A stretch of DNA of 64,000 nucleotides. It comes from Bryoerythrophyllum caledonicum. Lineage: Eukaryota > Streptophyta > Bryopsida > Pottiales > Pottiaceae. The stretch's first letter is position 1, and each line of letters starts with the position of its first letter. This document shows, in pieces, positions 46,406 through 55,857 of this stretch. The position numbers and the translations under genes were made by a program. The stretch is from contig OZ020519.1 of the NCBI GenBank assembly GCA_963971425.1, positions 12,602,028 through 12,666,027 on the forward strand, in the 5' to 3' direction. Under the pieces are notes generated by a model that saw only the letters and a program-made list of their open reading frames with translations, was not told where the DNA came from and searched no databases.

Positions 46406-47246
46406 TTTATACCGTCGATTTGTAGTGTGGTACATGACAAACCATGGAATAAAAGGGTTGAAGAGTGCATGGTGTGTGACTAAACCACAAGGATTGACTT
46501 CTAATAGGGATAGTGTGGTAAGAGACATATTGAGGCTACGAGTGGTTGATGTAAGCCTGCCTAGAGCGAGGGTGTTGTCAAGCAATATGATGCAAGTGGT
46601 GCACAAGCTTGAGGTGTTGGTTTTGGATTCATGCCCCAACTTGAGAGAGCTGAACCTTGAGGAGATGGTGAGTCTACGGATTTTGATTATCCATAAATTG
46701 GAGAACTTGGAGAGTGTGACTTTGGGTGGGAGTCATGGCACAAGGGAGAGTGGAGGCATTTTGGATGTGTTGGAAATAGTGGAGTTGAAGTATTTGGGAT
46801 CGCTTGTGTATGGTCCGGACATGAGGCGTTGTACGTCGTTGTATAGGTATACAGCAGCTAAGTGCCCAAGCATGACAAACATGGACGGAATGGAGTGCCC
46901 TCACTTGAGGGAATTGAATCTTGAATGGTTGGCTGGGCACCAAATGGGAAGGCTACCAAATGTGAGTGTGCTTCATTCGTTAGAGTGGTTTCATGTTACT
47001 GTGATGTGCGGCAATCTTTTGAGTGATGTGGAGGCATCAAGAGGAATTGAGTTAAGGAATCTTGGGAAGCCATATTGGAGAGTAGTTGAGCAGGTTATCA
47101 TGTATCTTCGCATGGAATGGGTTGAGAGTGTTTCGCCTGGAATGTTTGGAGTTCAGTGGAAGCACAGACCCATGTATGGTGGCCAAATGGAGGAGTTGTG
47201 TGTTGTTATAGATTCTAGTGGAGTAGAGTACAGATGGAGTACTTAA
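46311..47246 (+). CDS. TIR-NB-LRR immune receptor, MHD and LRR part
   Basis: Reads LMHDLYRRFVVWYMT, the conserved MHD motif at the end of NB-ARC, then a degenerate LRR region with LEVLVLDSCPNLRELNL, MVSLRILIIHKLENLESVTL, LEIVELKYLGSLVYGP and LRELNLEWLAGHQMG. Only about five repeats are visible, few for this class. This frame differs from the upstream NB frame, with about 90 bp of overlap and no convincing intron. Either a small intron I have missed or a frameshift near 46340-46390 separates them; if a frameshift, the gene is inactive. The 3' end is at a TAA at 47244-47246. The 3' flank is duplicated at 52.1-52.4 kb. Confidence 0.8.
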   Translation: MLQLQDLERSGMITLDWELFQIFGIMQILMHDLYRRFVVWYMTNHGIKGLKSAWCVTKPQGLTSNRDSVVRDILRLRVVDVSLPRARVLSSNMMQVVHKLEVLVLDSCPNLRELNLEEMVSLRILIIHKLENLESVTLGGSHGTRESGGILDVLEIVELKYLGSLVYGPDMRRCTSLYRYTAAKCPSMTNMDGMECPHLRELNLEWLAGHQMGRLPNVSVLHSLEWFHVTVMCGNLLSDVEASRGIELRNLGKPYWRVVEQVIMYLRMEWVESVSPGMFGVQWKHRPMYGGQMEELCVVIDSSGVEYRWST

Positions 47247-47386
47247 GATTGTAGTGGAAGAGAATACACAATTGACAATTTGTAGGGATTGTGATTGACA
47301 TACATTCTAGGGAATGTGTAGTGGTAGAGAGCCTATTCCATTGTGTTTCATCACTTTAGATTATTGAAAGTATGAGACCACTTACA

Positions 47387-48974
47387 TACAGTGACAAACA
47401 AAACCGAGTACAAAATCTGAAAGTGCAACTTTCAAGATCAGTTACAAAAATTTCAATGATTGCTTTATAAATCTGAAAGTTGCATGGAACAATACACACA
47501 GTCTTGTACACATGTGCAAAGTTGCACATCAAATTGATAACTAAACATCCTTCTACAAAGTCAAAGCAACAACTCTATCTCGTACTCAGTATTGTTCAAA
47601 GAAAATCTTCAAACTTCAATATTTAGTCCAATAACCTTTTGCTTCCAAAACGGCTGAAATCCTTCTTGGCATACTATTGTATAGTTTCTCACAATCTTCT
47701 GCATCAAAACTAGGGTAAATACTACAAACATTCTCCCACAATTCTTGAACTCCTCTTGGCCTTGGAGTGACTTGGCTTAAACGCTGTTTGAGAAGGGCCC
47801 AGAAATGTTCCATTGGATTCAAATCTGGAGATTGAGCTGGCCAATCAAGGAGCTGAAATGGCTGTGAAGAGAGCCAAAACTGAACACTTTTTGCCGTATG
47901 TTTGGGATCATTATCATGTTGAAAAACCACCTTACTAGGATCTAAGTTGTAATTTTGTATGGTACTTTGCAAGTAGGTTTCTAAATTTTTTTTGTACAAG
48001 TGTTGCTCCATTCTACCTTCAATTTGATACCAAGCACCCGGCCCAAAAGCAGTCATACAACCCCAAATCATGATTGAACCACCACCATGCTTGACAGTTT
48101 GACTAACATGTTTAGGTCCAGGTCGTTCTCCTTCTCTCAACCAACACCAAGATCTACCATCTGAGTTGATTAGGTTCACCTTTGTCTCATCACTGAAAAT
48201 AACCCGTCTCCAATCATCAACGGTCCAATTCTTGTATTTATGAGCAAAACTCAACCTTGCAAGAACATGTCTTCTGGCAAGTAGAGGCTTCTTTTGTTGC
48301 ACACAAGCACCCAAACCAGCTTCTCTCAAAGCACGCCTCAAGGTGATGTCGGAGAAGTGTTTACCTATTTTTTCTCGAAGTTGTTTTGCAGCTGCACTTG
48401 CCGTTTTGAGACTACCAGCAGTGACAAGGTGCACACCAAGCCGCTTCTCTTGCTCTCCTAAAACCTTTGGACGTCCTCCTCTTTGCTTTTCTATTTCACC
48501 ACTAATCTCCCTCCTCAGATGAGCTACTGAAGACTGACTCATTCCAAGTGAGTCAGCAACTTTTCTTGTAGAAACACCACTCCTAAGTTGCACCAATGCT
48601 TGGTGCTTCAATGATTCACACAACCGAGGCATAGAGATACAATTGACAAATCAACTCTCACTACAGATAGTACACAACAAGAGCAACACAAAAAAAAAAA
48701 AACGCCCTCAAATCTTGCAACAAGGAATGCACAATGGAATTTCGAAATTCAGCAAGAAGAAGCAACCAAAACTGAGTACGCACGTCTGTGTGCTTATACA
48801 GCACTTTCCTCAGAAACTACACGTCAAATGATAATGAGATTTTTCATCCATATAGAGGACTGGATGAATACACATAATGGAAAAGTAATTATATCAATTG
48901 ACTTACGTGTCAGTTGGAAGGATCAATGAACTTTGAGTGTTCAGATTTTGTACTCGGTTTTGTTTGTCACTGTA
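47387..48974 (-). mobile_element. Tc1-like DNA transposon 2, apparently intact (1584 bp plus TA duplication)
   Basis: Perfect 33-bp TIRs at 47389-47421 (CAGTGACAAACAAAACCG...) and 48940-48972, flanked by TA at 47387-47388 and 48973-48974. One full-length transposase gene occupies the minus strand. The related locus at 52381-52412 has the same flanks with a single TATA-like CATAT and no element: collapsing one TA from the filled site gives a 32-bp sequence differing from the empty one at three positions. That fixes the exact boundary and target. With identical TIRs and an open transposase it could still be active. Confidence 0.97.
47616..48632 (-). CDS. Tc1 DD34E transposase, full length, 338 aa
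   Basis: Starts MPRLCESLKHQALVQL; a helix-turn-helix (GVSTRKVADSLGMSQSSV) is followed by the RGGRPK linker. A second helical part runs to LRRALREAGLGA. The catalytic core shows FSDETKVN (first Asp), FQHDNDPKHT (second Asp) and SPDLNPMEHFW (Glu), with 34 residues between the second and third, hence DD34E. KHGGGSIMIWGCM and the closing VLEAKGYWTKY are typical. Length equals the usual 340. No stops or frameshifts. It cuts and pastes its own DNA at TA sites. Typical plant mariner-like transposases are DD39D, so this clade is unusual in a plant. The ATG at 48630-48632 is the first in frame. Confidence 0.97.
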   Translation of the reverse strand: MPRLCESLKHQALVQLRSGVSTRKVADSLGMSQSSVAHLRREISGEIEKQRGGRPKVLGEQEKRLGVHLVTAGSLKTASAAAKQLREKIGKHFSDITLRRALREAGLGACVQQKKPLLARRHVLARLSFAHKYKNWTVDDWRRVIFSDETKVNLINSDGRSWCWLREGERPGPKHVSQTVKHGGGSIMIWGCMTAFGPGAWYQIEGRMEQHLYKKNLETYLQSTIQNYNLDPSKVVFQHDNDPKHTAKSVQFWLSSQPFQLLDWPAQSPDLNPMEHFWALLKQRLSQVTPRPRGVQELWENVCSIYPSFDAEDCEKLYNSMPRRISAVLEAKGYWTKY

Positions 48975-48992
48975 TGTAGACCCTTCAATCTT

Positions 48993-49300
48993 TTAACCCT
49001 TGAGAGCTTAAGGCAATTTTTCCTCATCAAGAACTCCAAATTTGCCACATCCAAAAAGTGGGAAGAAAATCTAATTTTGAAGTAAATTTTTGGAATAGTC
49101 ATTGGAAGATCTTGAAATAGAATTCTATGTAAGCCCATCATATGTTTTGAGTTGTAATTAACGACATGGATTGAAAAGATTATAATGTTTGAAGTCAAGA
49201 AAATGGGTATGTTTTCTTCTGTGCTTTGAGTGGATCAATAGACTTTGACTTCACTTGGTATCAAACTTAAGGGTCCTATCAAGAAGATTGGCGTGTATAT
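48993..49300 (-). repeat. TTAA-type repeat H1, partial
   Basis: Starts TTAACCCTTGAGAGCTTAAGGC at 48993 and continues AATTTTTCCTCATC..., GATTGAAAAGATTATAATG, GACTTTGACTTCACTTGG. These align with the G-type right half in reverse orientation and with H2 at 52410, with which it shares its flank because of the receptor duplication. It is truncated at about 49300. Confidence 0.65.
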
Positions 49301-51480
49301 TCTAACAAATCATCCCTACTTCTTGTCTTCTACTTTATCTAAAGATAACATATAATAAAAGTTAGATTTAGAATGCAATTTGATGATGTCTAAGATTTGG
49401 CTTTGTCAATAAGGAGAAGTATTATTCACCTGATAAATGTTATATATAGGCAAATCTAGGGCATGATTGAGTTGTTATTATAACTTCATTTCTCCTATAG
49501 GTTACAATTTTTTTATTCTAGTGTTTATAGATGGAACTCCATACTTTATTGTTTCTTTTCATTCTCCTTCATTTTCTAGTTATTCCCCACCGTTGCATTT
49601 TGGACTCCGATTTCAATTGGTACTAAATTTTATGAAATCATAACTTTTTTAACCAATTTAAATGATTTCAAGTTAATATTTAATATTTTATTATCGTTTC
49701 ATATATATTTTATCAAACAATGTAAGTATTTTTTGAGATCTGCATGAATCTTGTATCACATGAGTAGGTTAATGTAATTGTTATATAGTTTATGATGTAA
49801 CAACCATATGCTAGACCAATTCATTATATTGGTGACTGTAAGTACCAAACATACTTTTGTGAAAATCTCTAGAGATGCAAATATATGGTACGATTCAAAA
49901 TGTTTAGTTTATTGAAATGTTTTGTGTTCTAAGTAGATTCTATACATACAAAGGATATTTCTAGTTCATGAAATCAATAGAAATCGAATTGCACATATTG
50001 CAATGAACCCGCAAGTTGCCGAATTGTAAAGTATGGCTACCTCTAAAATGCAACTTTTGAACTTGAATAGTTCTCTGCATAAATGCTCTGAGAAATGCTA
50101 CATCTTACTAGAGTGTAGATAACCTCTTTAATATGACAAGTTTGGGAAACCAAATAGTGTTGCAATAGCAAGGTGTCACATAATTGTTAATATGACACTT
50201 TGATCCCAAATGTTGTATTATCAAGGTTTCATTAAAATGTACAATATCAAATGTCTTAAGGTTCCCAAACACTATCTATAAGAGAAGAGATTGCCAAAAG
50301 GTATTTACAAGAAAGAAGAACCTAATCTATGATGCACGTGTTCCCAACACAATTAGATGTTCACAATACATGAATTCCCTTCATAACATGACAAAATGGG
50401 GGTCTCAAAGTGTCACAATAACATATGTAATAGTCGTCTTATAGAGGAAGATCAAGACTACAACTTTTGGTTGCGAGAAATATTGATGAGGTTGTCATAA
50501 AATGGAGTGTTGTAATAGAAACATTTTAGACTGTATCACTAAAGCTTTGTAGTCCTCAAAGGGTGCAAATGCAATGGCATACTTTCAATCATTTCAAAAA
50601 AAGGTTTACAAATGATCCATACCGTAAGAGGATTCAATGATCATAATGCAACGAAAACCAGACATCAAAGAATACCTCATGACTTGAATTCAGAGAATGT
50701 GCTATAATGAATTTTAGAACTATTTTCCAACACTCATTTCAAATTACAAAAGACACAAATAGTGACACATTATCAACGCAGATATGCAAATGTTCAGACA
50801 TTAGCTCCTACAAGATCCCAACCATGAGATGAAAGAAATGGACTTATAAGCGTATGAAAGACAATGTCATTTCCTGAAACTCTCAACTCAACGGTAAACC
50901 TCTACAAAATTGTTGCTCAAGGGAATAATATCTAATCATCAAAATATTGAACACTTGACACACTATGGCATTAGTCAGTAGAATAGAGGTCATAATGGCT
51001 CCATGAAAACATTGTAACAGATAGCATTCACTCATAGGCGAGATGTTTTCCGACCCTTAATGATTCGTGGAGCACGTGAGATCGCTTAAACGTGTGGATG
51101 TTGTCTACACAATCAATTGTAGCTGCAGCTCTAGATGCATGTCCTAGTATCGAGATGGGATTATCTACTTTGCCTATTGCAGCCTAAGACTCTGCAAGGT
51201 GTTGACCTCCGTAGACTTAAAAGCTCAACTTCCTGCGCCTCGGAGAGTTCTTTGCAAAGTTTTGGGCTACGAAGTTCATTAGCTCCTCCTTGCTCACCTC
51301 TTTCAGGTTCTACGTGAGACAAGGAAATAACTTGGGCTAAAGTTGAACGGAGCATTTTGAAAACATAGCAATTTCCTCAAGTGTACCTCAACTTGCGGTG
51401 TGTCGAAAGTCAAAGCTCGATCCTTGCTTTCTTCCTAGTAGACTCTACTCTCTTTGCCCAGGTTCTTTTGCTTTTGAAGT
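49300..51480. other. Long AT-rich gap
   Basis: About 2.2 kb without a supported gene. The interval 51135-51355 has overlapping frames on both strands and no recognisable domain. Confidence 0.5.
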
Positions 51481-51482
51481 TT

Positions 51483-52390
51483 GATCTAGACCACACAAAA
51501 TGTTTGGAATGTGGTGTTGAATTCTTTGGGGCAATGCCAAGCTTATGTCCGACAGAAGCAGAAGACTCTGTTTTTGAGAAGTGCTGCACCATCCATGTCA
51601 TCTTTGGGCTGACTAATGTTTTTGAGAAGTATTCACTGCTAAGGAGTTACGATTTCTTGGGCGGTATATTCAAGGGTGCTTGTATAAAGATCCGGGACGA
51701 GTTAGGGATGTAATTGGTGGTGGAGGAGATGCAATAATTAGGCTTCTATCTGAGTTCTCTCGTGGCACAACGAAGAGTGGGGGGTATTTTAGGTGCATTA
51801 GAAATAGTGGTGTTGAAGAAGCTAAAATACCTAGTGTATGTTCCGAACATGAGGCGGTGCTCGTCGTTGTAGAGATATTGTGTAAGGGAGTGTCCAAGCA
51901 TGACAAACACGGACATAATACATCGATCTTACTTAAGACTTTTGGAGTTGTCCAGGTTGGTTAAGCACCAATTGGCAAGTCTACCAAATATAAGTGCGCT
52001 ACATTTATTAGATAGTTATTTTGTTAATTTGTGTTGCGGTGTTCTTTTGAGTGATGTGGAGGCGTCAAGAGGAATCCGGTTAAAGGATCTTGGGAAGCCA
52101 TATTAGAGGGTGGTCGAGAAGGTTAATATGTATGTGCACACGGAATGGGTAGAGAGTGATTTATTTGGTGGGTTTAAATTTTAATGGTCTTACGCATCTA
52201 AATTTATTCACATCTTTGGACTCAGTAAGAAGGAAACATGCATTGTCAAAGTGTCTAGTGGAGGATATTATTAATGTCGTAACCCAACAATATTGATGGA
52301 CGTACGTACTATTCAAGGTGTAGTGGCAAAGGGCCTATTCCATTGAGTTTTCATCACGCTTTATTATTGAAAGTAAGTGACCACTTGCAT
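51483..52390 (+). pseudogene. Internally deleted copy of the TIR-NB-LRR gene
   Basis: Left part 51483-51755 matches 45570-45830 of the receptor gene (shared ATGCCAAGCTT, ACGGAAGCAG/ACAGAAGCAG, TTCTTGGGCGG, GGCTTCTATCTGAGT). At about 51755 the match jumps to 46735 (GGCACAA.GA.AGTGG, GAGTTGAAG/GTGTTGAAG), an internal deletion of roughly 900 bp in this copy. It then continues through SNPSMT-type LRR sequence (46860-47090) to the 3' flank, with stops in the former frame. It lacks the TIR, P-loop and MHD. It lacks the Tc1 insertion seen in the intact copy, so the duplication predates that insertion, or this copy simply escaped it. Confidence 0.88.
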
Positions 52391-52409
52391 ATTTAGAACC
52401 TTCAATCTT

Positions 52410-53300
52410 TTAATGCATAAGAGCCCAAGGCAGTTTGTCCCAAAAGCCTTGCAAATGGTACCACAACCAAAAAGTGGCAAGAAAATCTAATTTTGAAGGA
52501 AACTGCTAGAATTCCTAACTATAAGATCATAAGACAGAGATTTATAATGATTCACCATACTTTTGGAATCCACCGCAGGGCTTGAAAAGAATTTAGTGTG
52601 TGAAGTCAAAAATGTGGTTTATTTTCTTTTGAGCATTGAGTTGATCAACTGGCTTTGACTTCATTGTGTATCAAATGTTTGCACTATTCAAGGATTATAT
52701 CTTTCACCATTGCCTTTGCCATGATTTTAGGTCCTTGTGTATGAATTTTTAGAGGAAGAGTGAGGCGTAGCATATTTAAAGCAATTGTGCGAGAAGTAAA
52801 GGCTGAGAAATTGCCATTTCACAATTTGTTTTTAGTAATCTTGGTATGTAATAGAATCATAAGCTAAACAATGAACAAGAAAGTTCTCAACACATATTGT
52901 TGTCAACAAAACAAAATATGAAGACCTTATGTAGAAAAGATAAAGTATTTTCTCTTAGTTGCCTAGCATTTGTTTAAATGTTTGACTCGTGTTGGAATGT
53001 ATTTTTTGCACTACAGACAAGAAATGTTTTTTGACGTCTTCAAAGAAGCCTGCATTATTCTTTATATGTACAAAACATCCCATTGACAACATAAATTATT
53101 ACCAAAAATGTTGGAGCTACCCAAAGTCCCCTTATTTACTACGATGGGTAGCCACTTTCAAGCCATAAAATAAAATATCATACCTTCATAGAGCTCTTAT
53201 CACTCACAATCTAAAACAATCATTTTTTAATGATTATTTTCTTTGGAGTCCTAAGAACTTGCCCAACAACAACTCTGCCCCCTAGGGTCCCATCTGTGGA
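52410..53300 (-). mobile_element. TTAA-type repeat H2 (G-like, reverse orientation), worn
   Basis: Begins TTAATGCATAAGAGCCC and aligns in order with the reverse of G1: GACTTTGACTTC..., ATTGTTGTCAACAAAACAAAATATGAAGACC, AATGTTTGACTCGTGTTGG, ACAGACAAGAAATG...TTTTTTGAC. It fades near 53270-53300 (CCCCCTAGGGTCC). More diverged than G1/G2, hence older. Confidence 0.7.
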
Positions 53301-53795
53301 ACATGAGTACTTTACCTAATGAATGTGTTTAAATTTTTATTTCCATCAAAAGATGCAAACAAAATTTCTAATTTATAGCACCCATATTACAGGTGGGAGG
53401 TTTGTCCTCCATCAGAACGCACATATTCAATTTGAACTTTGCTTTAGACCTTAGAGGTATCTTGAAAGTCGAGTCTTTCTAGAGTGGGAAGCCTCGGTCA
53501 AAAGAGAGGGTGCAACAGGTTTCCAAGAGCATGTGTCTTTTTCTGAATACAAACTCAGTATGAAACGCCACTATGTTATAGAAACTCAGTATGAAACGCC
53601 ACTATGAAACACTCACTATGAAAGGCTACAGTTGAAACGCCTGCAACTCGTACCTGGAAGGATCTTGTTGATCTCTCTCCGCTACGCCGAGCCGAACGTG
53701 AAGTTGCAAAACGTTGCGGAGGGTGAAGTTCGTTTGGTCTAAGGTGCATGTTAAACCTTAATAAAAAATAATTGGTTTAGGGTTAGAGCACATTG
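53300..53795. other. Gap with a short tandem duplication
   Basis: GAAACTCAGTATGAAACGCC occurs twice around 53550-53600 and a third, shorter form follows. No gene is seen. Confidence 0.6.
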
Positions 53796-53953
53796 AGCCG
53801 GGCACTGCGAGCGTGCTTCATCCAGGTGAAGTGCTTCAACGTGTTCGACGCCACCATTCCGTTCGGCGGGTACAAGAAGAGCGGCATTGGAGGGAGAAGG
53901 GCAAGTACGCCCTGGACAACTACGCGCACGTGAAGGAGATGGTGACGCACTGA
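53796..53953 (+). pseudogene. Aldehyde dehydrogenase C-terminal fragment
   Basis: Reads [32 protein letters not shown], then after a one-base deletion near 53889 [19 protein letters not shown] and a stop at 53951-53953. This is the end of a class 2 NAD-dependent aldehyde dehydrogenase (family form [30 protein letters not shown]). The catalytic Cys and Glu lie upstream and are absent. The GC-rich codons stand out from the AT-rich neighbourhood. No introns or full gene is near, so this is a stray copy of a 3' end. It could be a retrocopy or the remains of an ectopic duplication. Confidence 0.92.
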
Positions 53954-54530
53954 GCAGCATCAGACTGAAATGAGTAGGTATCAGTTGTTACGTTCTCTTA
54001 GTTTATTTCAGTACTGTATCAGTTGGATATGAATTGAACCATTGATCGAATGTTACGTTCTCTTTGTAAGGAAGTGGTCTAGTTTTTTAAAGTGTACTTT
54101 AGAGTTCATTGCTTTGTCCCACGCTTGAGTGGAAGTAGTGATCGCCCTTTCTAAGATTCTCGTTTTACGCGTCTCATTTTAAAGGTCTACCATTTGAAAA
54201 GAAAGTTCTGTACTCTGAGCGAGACCTAAATACTCGGAAAATGATTCTAAGGACTTTTTGAAGTCTTACTCGTGTCCATGATACATACTTTGTTATGAGT
54301 CGGTAGTCATGTGTAGAACAAACTAATTTTTTATTAATCTGTTCAAAACGTAGTATGTAGTTGTTCGAACCAATTATTTTTGAGCCTCGGCACAAATACT
54401 GAACTGATTATCGTCTATTTCAAGAGTACTGAAATCTGGTTTACAGCGGCCTAGCCTGCAATATAGTAACTTTCGGAGACTCTTCTGAATGGTTGTCCAG
54501 GTCAAAATATATAGTGCCCTTCGTGATCAC
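53954..54530. other. Gap, no gene seen
   Basis: Unremarkable AT-rich sequence. A minus-strand frame at 54174-54395 has no recognisable domain. Confidence 0.5.
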
Positions 54531-54800
54531 AGTCGATTGAAGAATCTTGAACTAACAGATTCATTTTGTACGTTAGTTGAATATCGGAATCTTCCAATGT
54601 TCAAATACATGTTTACACTGTGGTCACCAGTGGCACCTTTTGATCTTAAAGGGTTGAAGGTTTTTTTACTAGAGAACAGGAGTTAGTGTTTGTACTAGCT
54701 TTATTTTTGTTTGAATTGTTCCCGGGAGTGTCACCTTCTGGCCTTCAAGGGTTGAAGGTTTAGGCGTGTTTTTTAATAGAGGACAAGAGTTAGTTTGGTG
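54531..54800 (+). repeat. Repeat E copy 3 with a local duplication
   Basis: 54531-54665 aligns with E copies (GAATCTTGAACTAACAGATTC...TGTGGTCACCAGTGGCACC...CTTAAAGGGTTGAAGG). The segment containing GGGTTGAAGGTTT...AGAGAACAGGAGTTAGT is repeated at 54745-54800, about 100 bp on. Confidence 0.6.
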
Positions 54801-55390
54801 TATAAGCTTAATTTGTTCACAGATGATCCACACTGCAACTTGTGAGTGAGTGGCTCCTCCTAACAACTTTGTGAATATCTCACTGTCCTCTGCTGGCGTC
54901 TCTTATTTGCAATGTGCAGTTACAGTTAAGAAAGAGGTGATACGGCAGGTTATTTTTGTAGAGGTTTCTGTGTCTAGTTGAAGCGGTGCCAGTGCGGTTA
55001 CTTGTATCAGATGTGGAGTGTCCTTGAGAATATAGATACCCCCTTCTTTCTACTTAGCTGAGGTCTTGATACGTTAGCGGGTGTGATTCTATCATGAACC
55101 GAGTCAGGGTGTCAGTTCTACCGAATTCGATCTTTCTTGATAGCCGCCATATCAGAGAATAGTTTTGGGGGAGATGGTTATCATAGTTGCAATATTGGAG
55201 CGCATCTTTCTAGTAACAGCTCAGTTGCGTGGTCAAATCACATATTCACTTCACTTGTGATGCAATGGGATGCGGAGACTTGGCGGGATAGCGGCTTCTG
55301 GGGGAGCAACGGCAACGTCTTCCTTTCGATATCAATTCATTGGCTATTCATACTCGTAGTTTATCATTTTCATTGTATGCATTCAAATTG
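54801..55390. other. Gap with a possible short plus-strand exon
   Basis: The frame at 55137-55391 has no recognised domain; it may belong with the small ORF at 55420 or be chance. Confidence 0.35.
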
Positions 55391-55419
55391 AGACTGAATT
55401 TGAATTCCAATTTTATAGA

Positions 55420-55850
55420 TGGCCTTCCCGGGCGGTGCAGGTGATGCATTTGGCCGTGGTGATACAGGCGGAGTACCTTGGTGGGATTCAAATGTACGAG
55501 CTTCACAATCATTTTTCAACCCTACAAATCCTGCATCAATATCTACATTTAATGTCTCTATTCTCCTGAATTTTATGGCAAGTCTTTCATAATTTTGAGG
55601 TTTTTTGCTCATTTCTATTGTAGTTGATGATTTGTGTTATTTTAAGTTTCTGTTTGGGTTTCTTAGGGTCCAATAATGCTTCAGTCTATGGTAAGAGATG
55701 TAAGGTGAAATCATTGATTGTTGTTTTGCATGTACAAGTTTGTCCTTTTTAATTCTGATTTTGTTTTGCTTCATTCAAGTGTAGGGAGAGGGTCAGCAAG
55801 TATTTCAACCACCTCCTCTTGTATATACAGACTCTTGTCAAAGAAAGTCG
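55420..55850 (+). CDS. Possible small spliced gene, function unknown
   Basis: An ATG in good context opens MAFPGGAGDAFGRGDTGG and continues GVPWWDSNVRASQSFF. Downstream, AG|GGTCCAATAATG...ATG|GTAAGAG and TGTAG|GGAGAGGGTCAGCAAG look like further exon edges. The gene would run into the antisense end of the LCB1 fragment. I recognise no family and the splice model is a guess. Confidence 0.25.
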
Positions 55851-55857
55851 ATCTTAC

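Noticed and set aside
47381-47390. Longer TIR for Tc1 element 2 starting CATACAGTG
   Set aside because: The empty site at 52381-52412 keeps the CATAT bases, so the outer match is flanking palindromic target sequence and the element begins at CAGTG.
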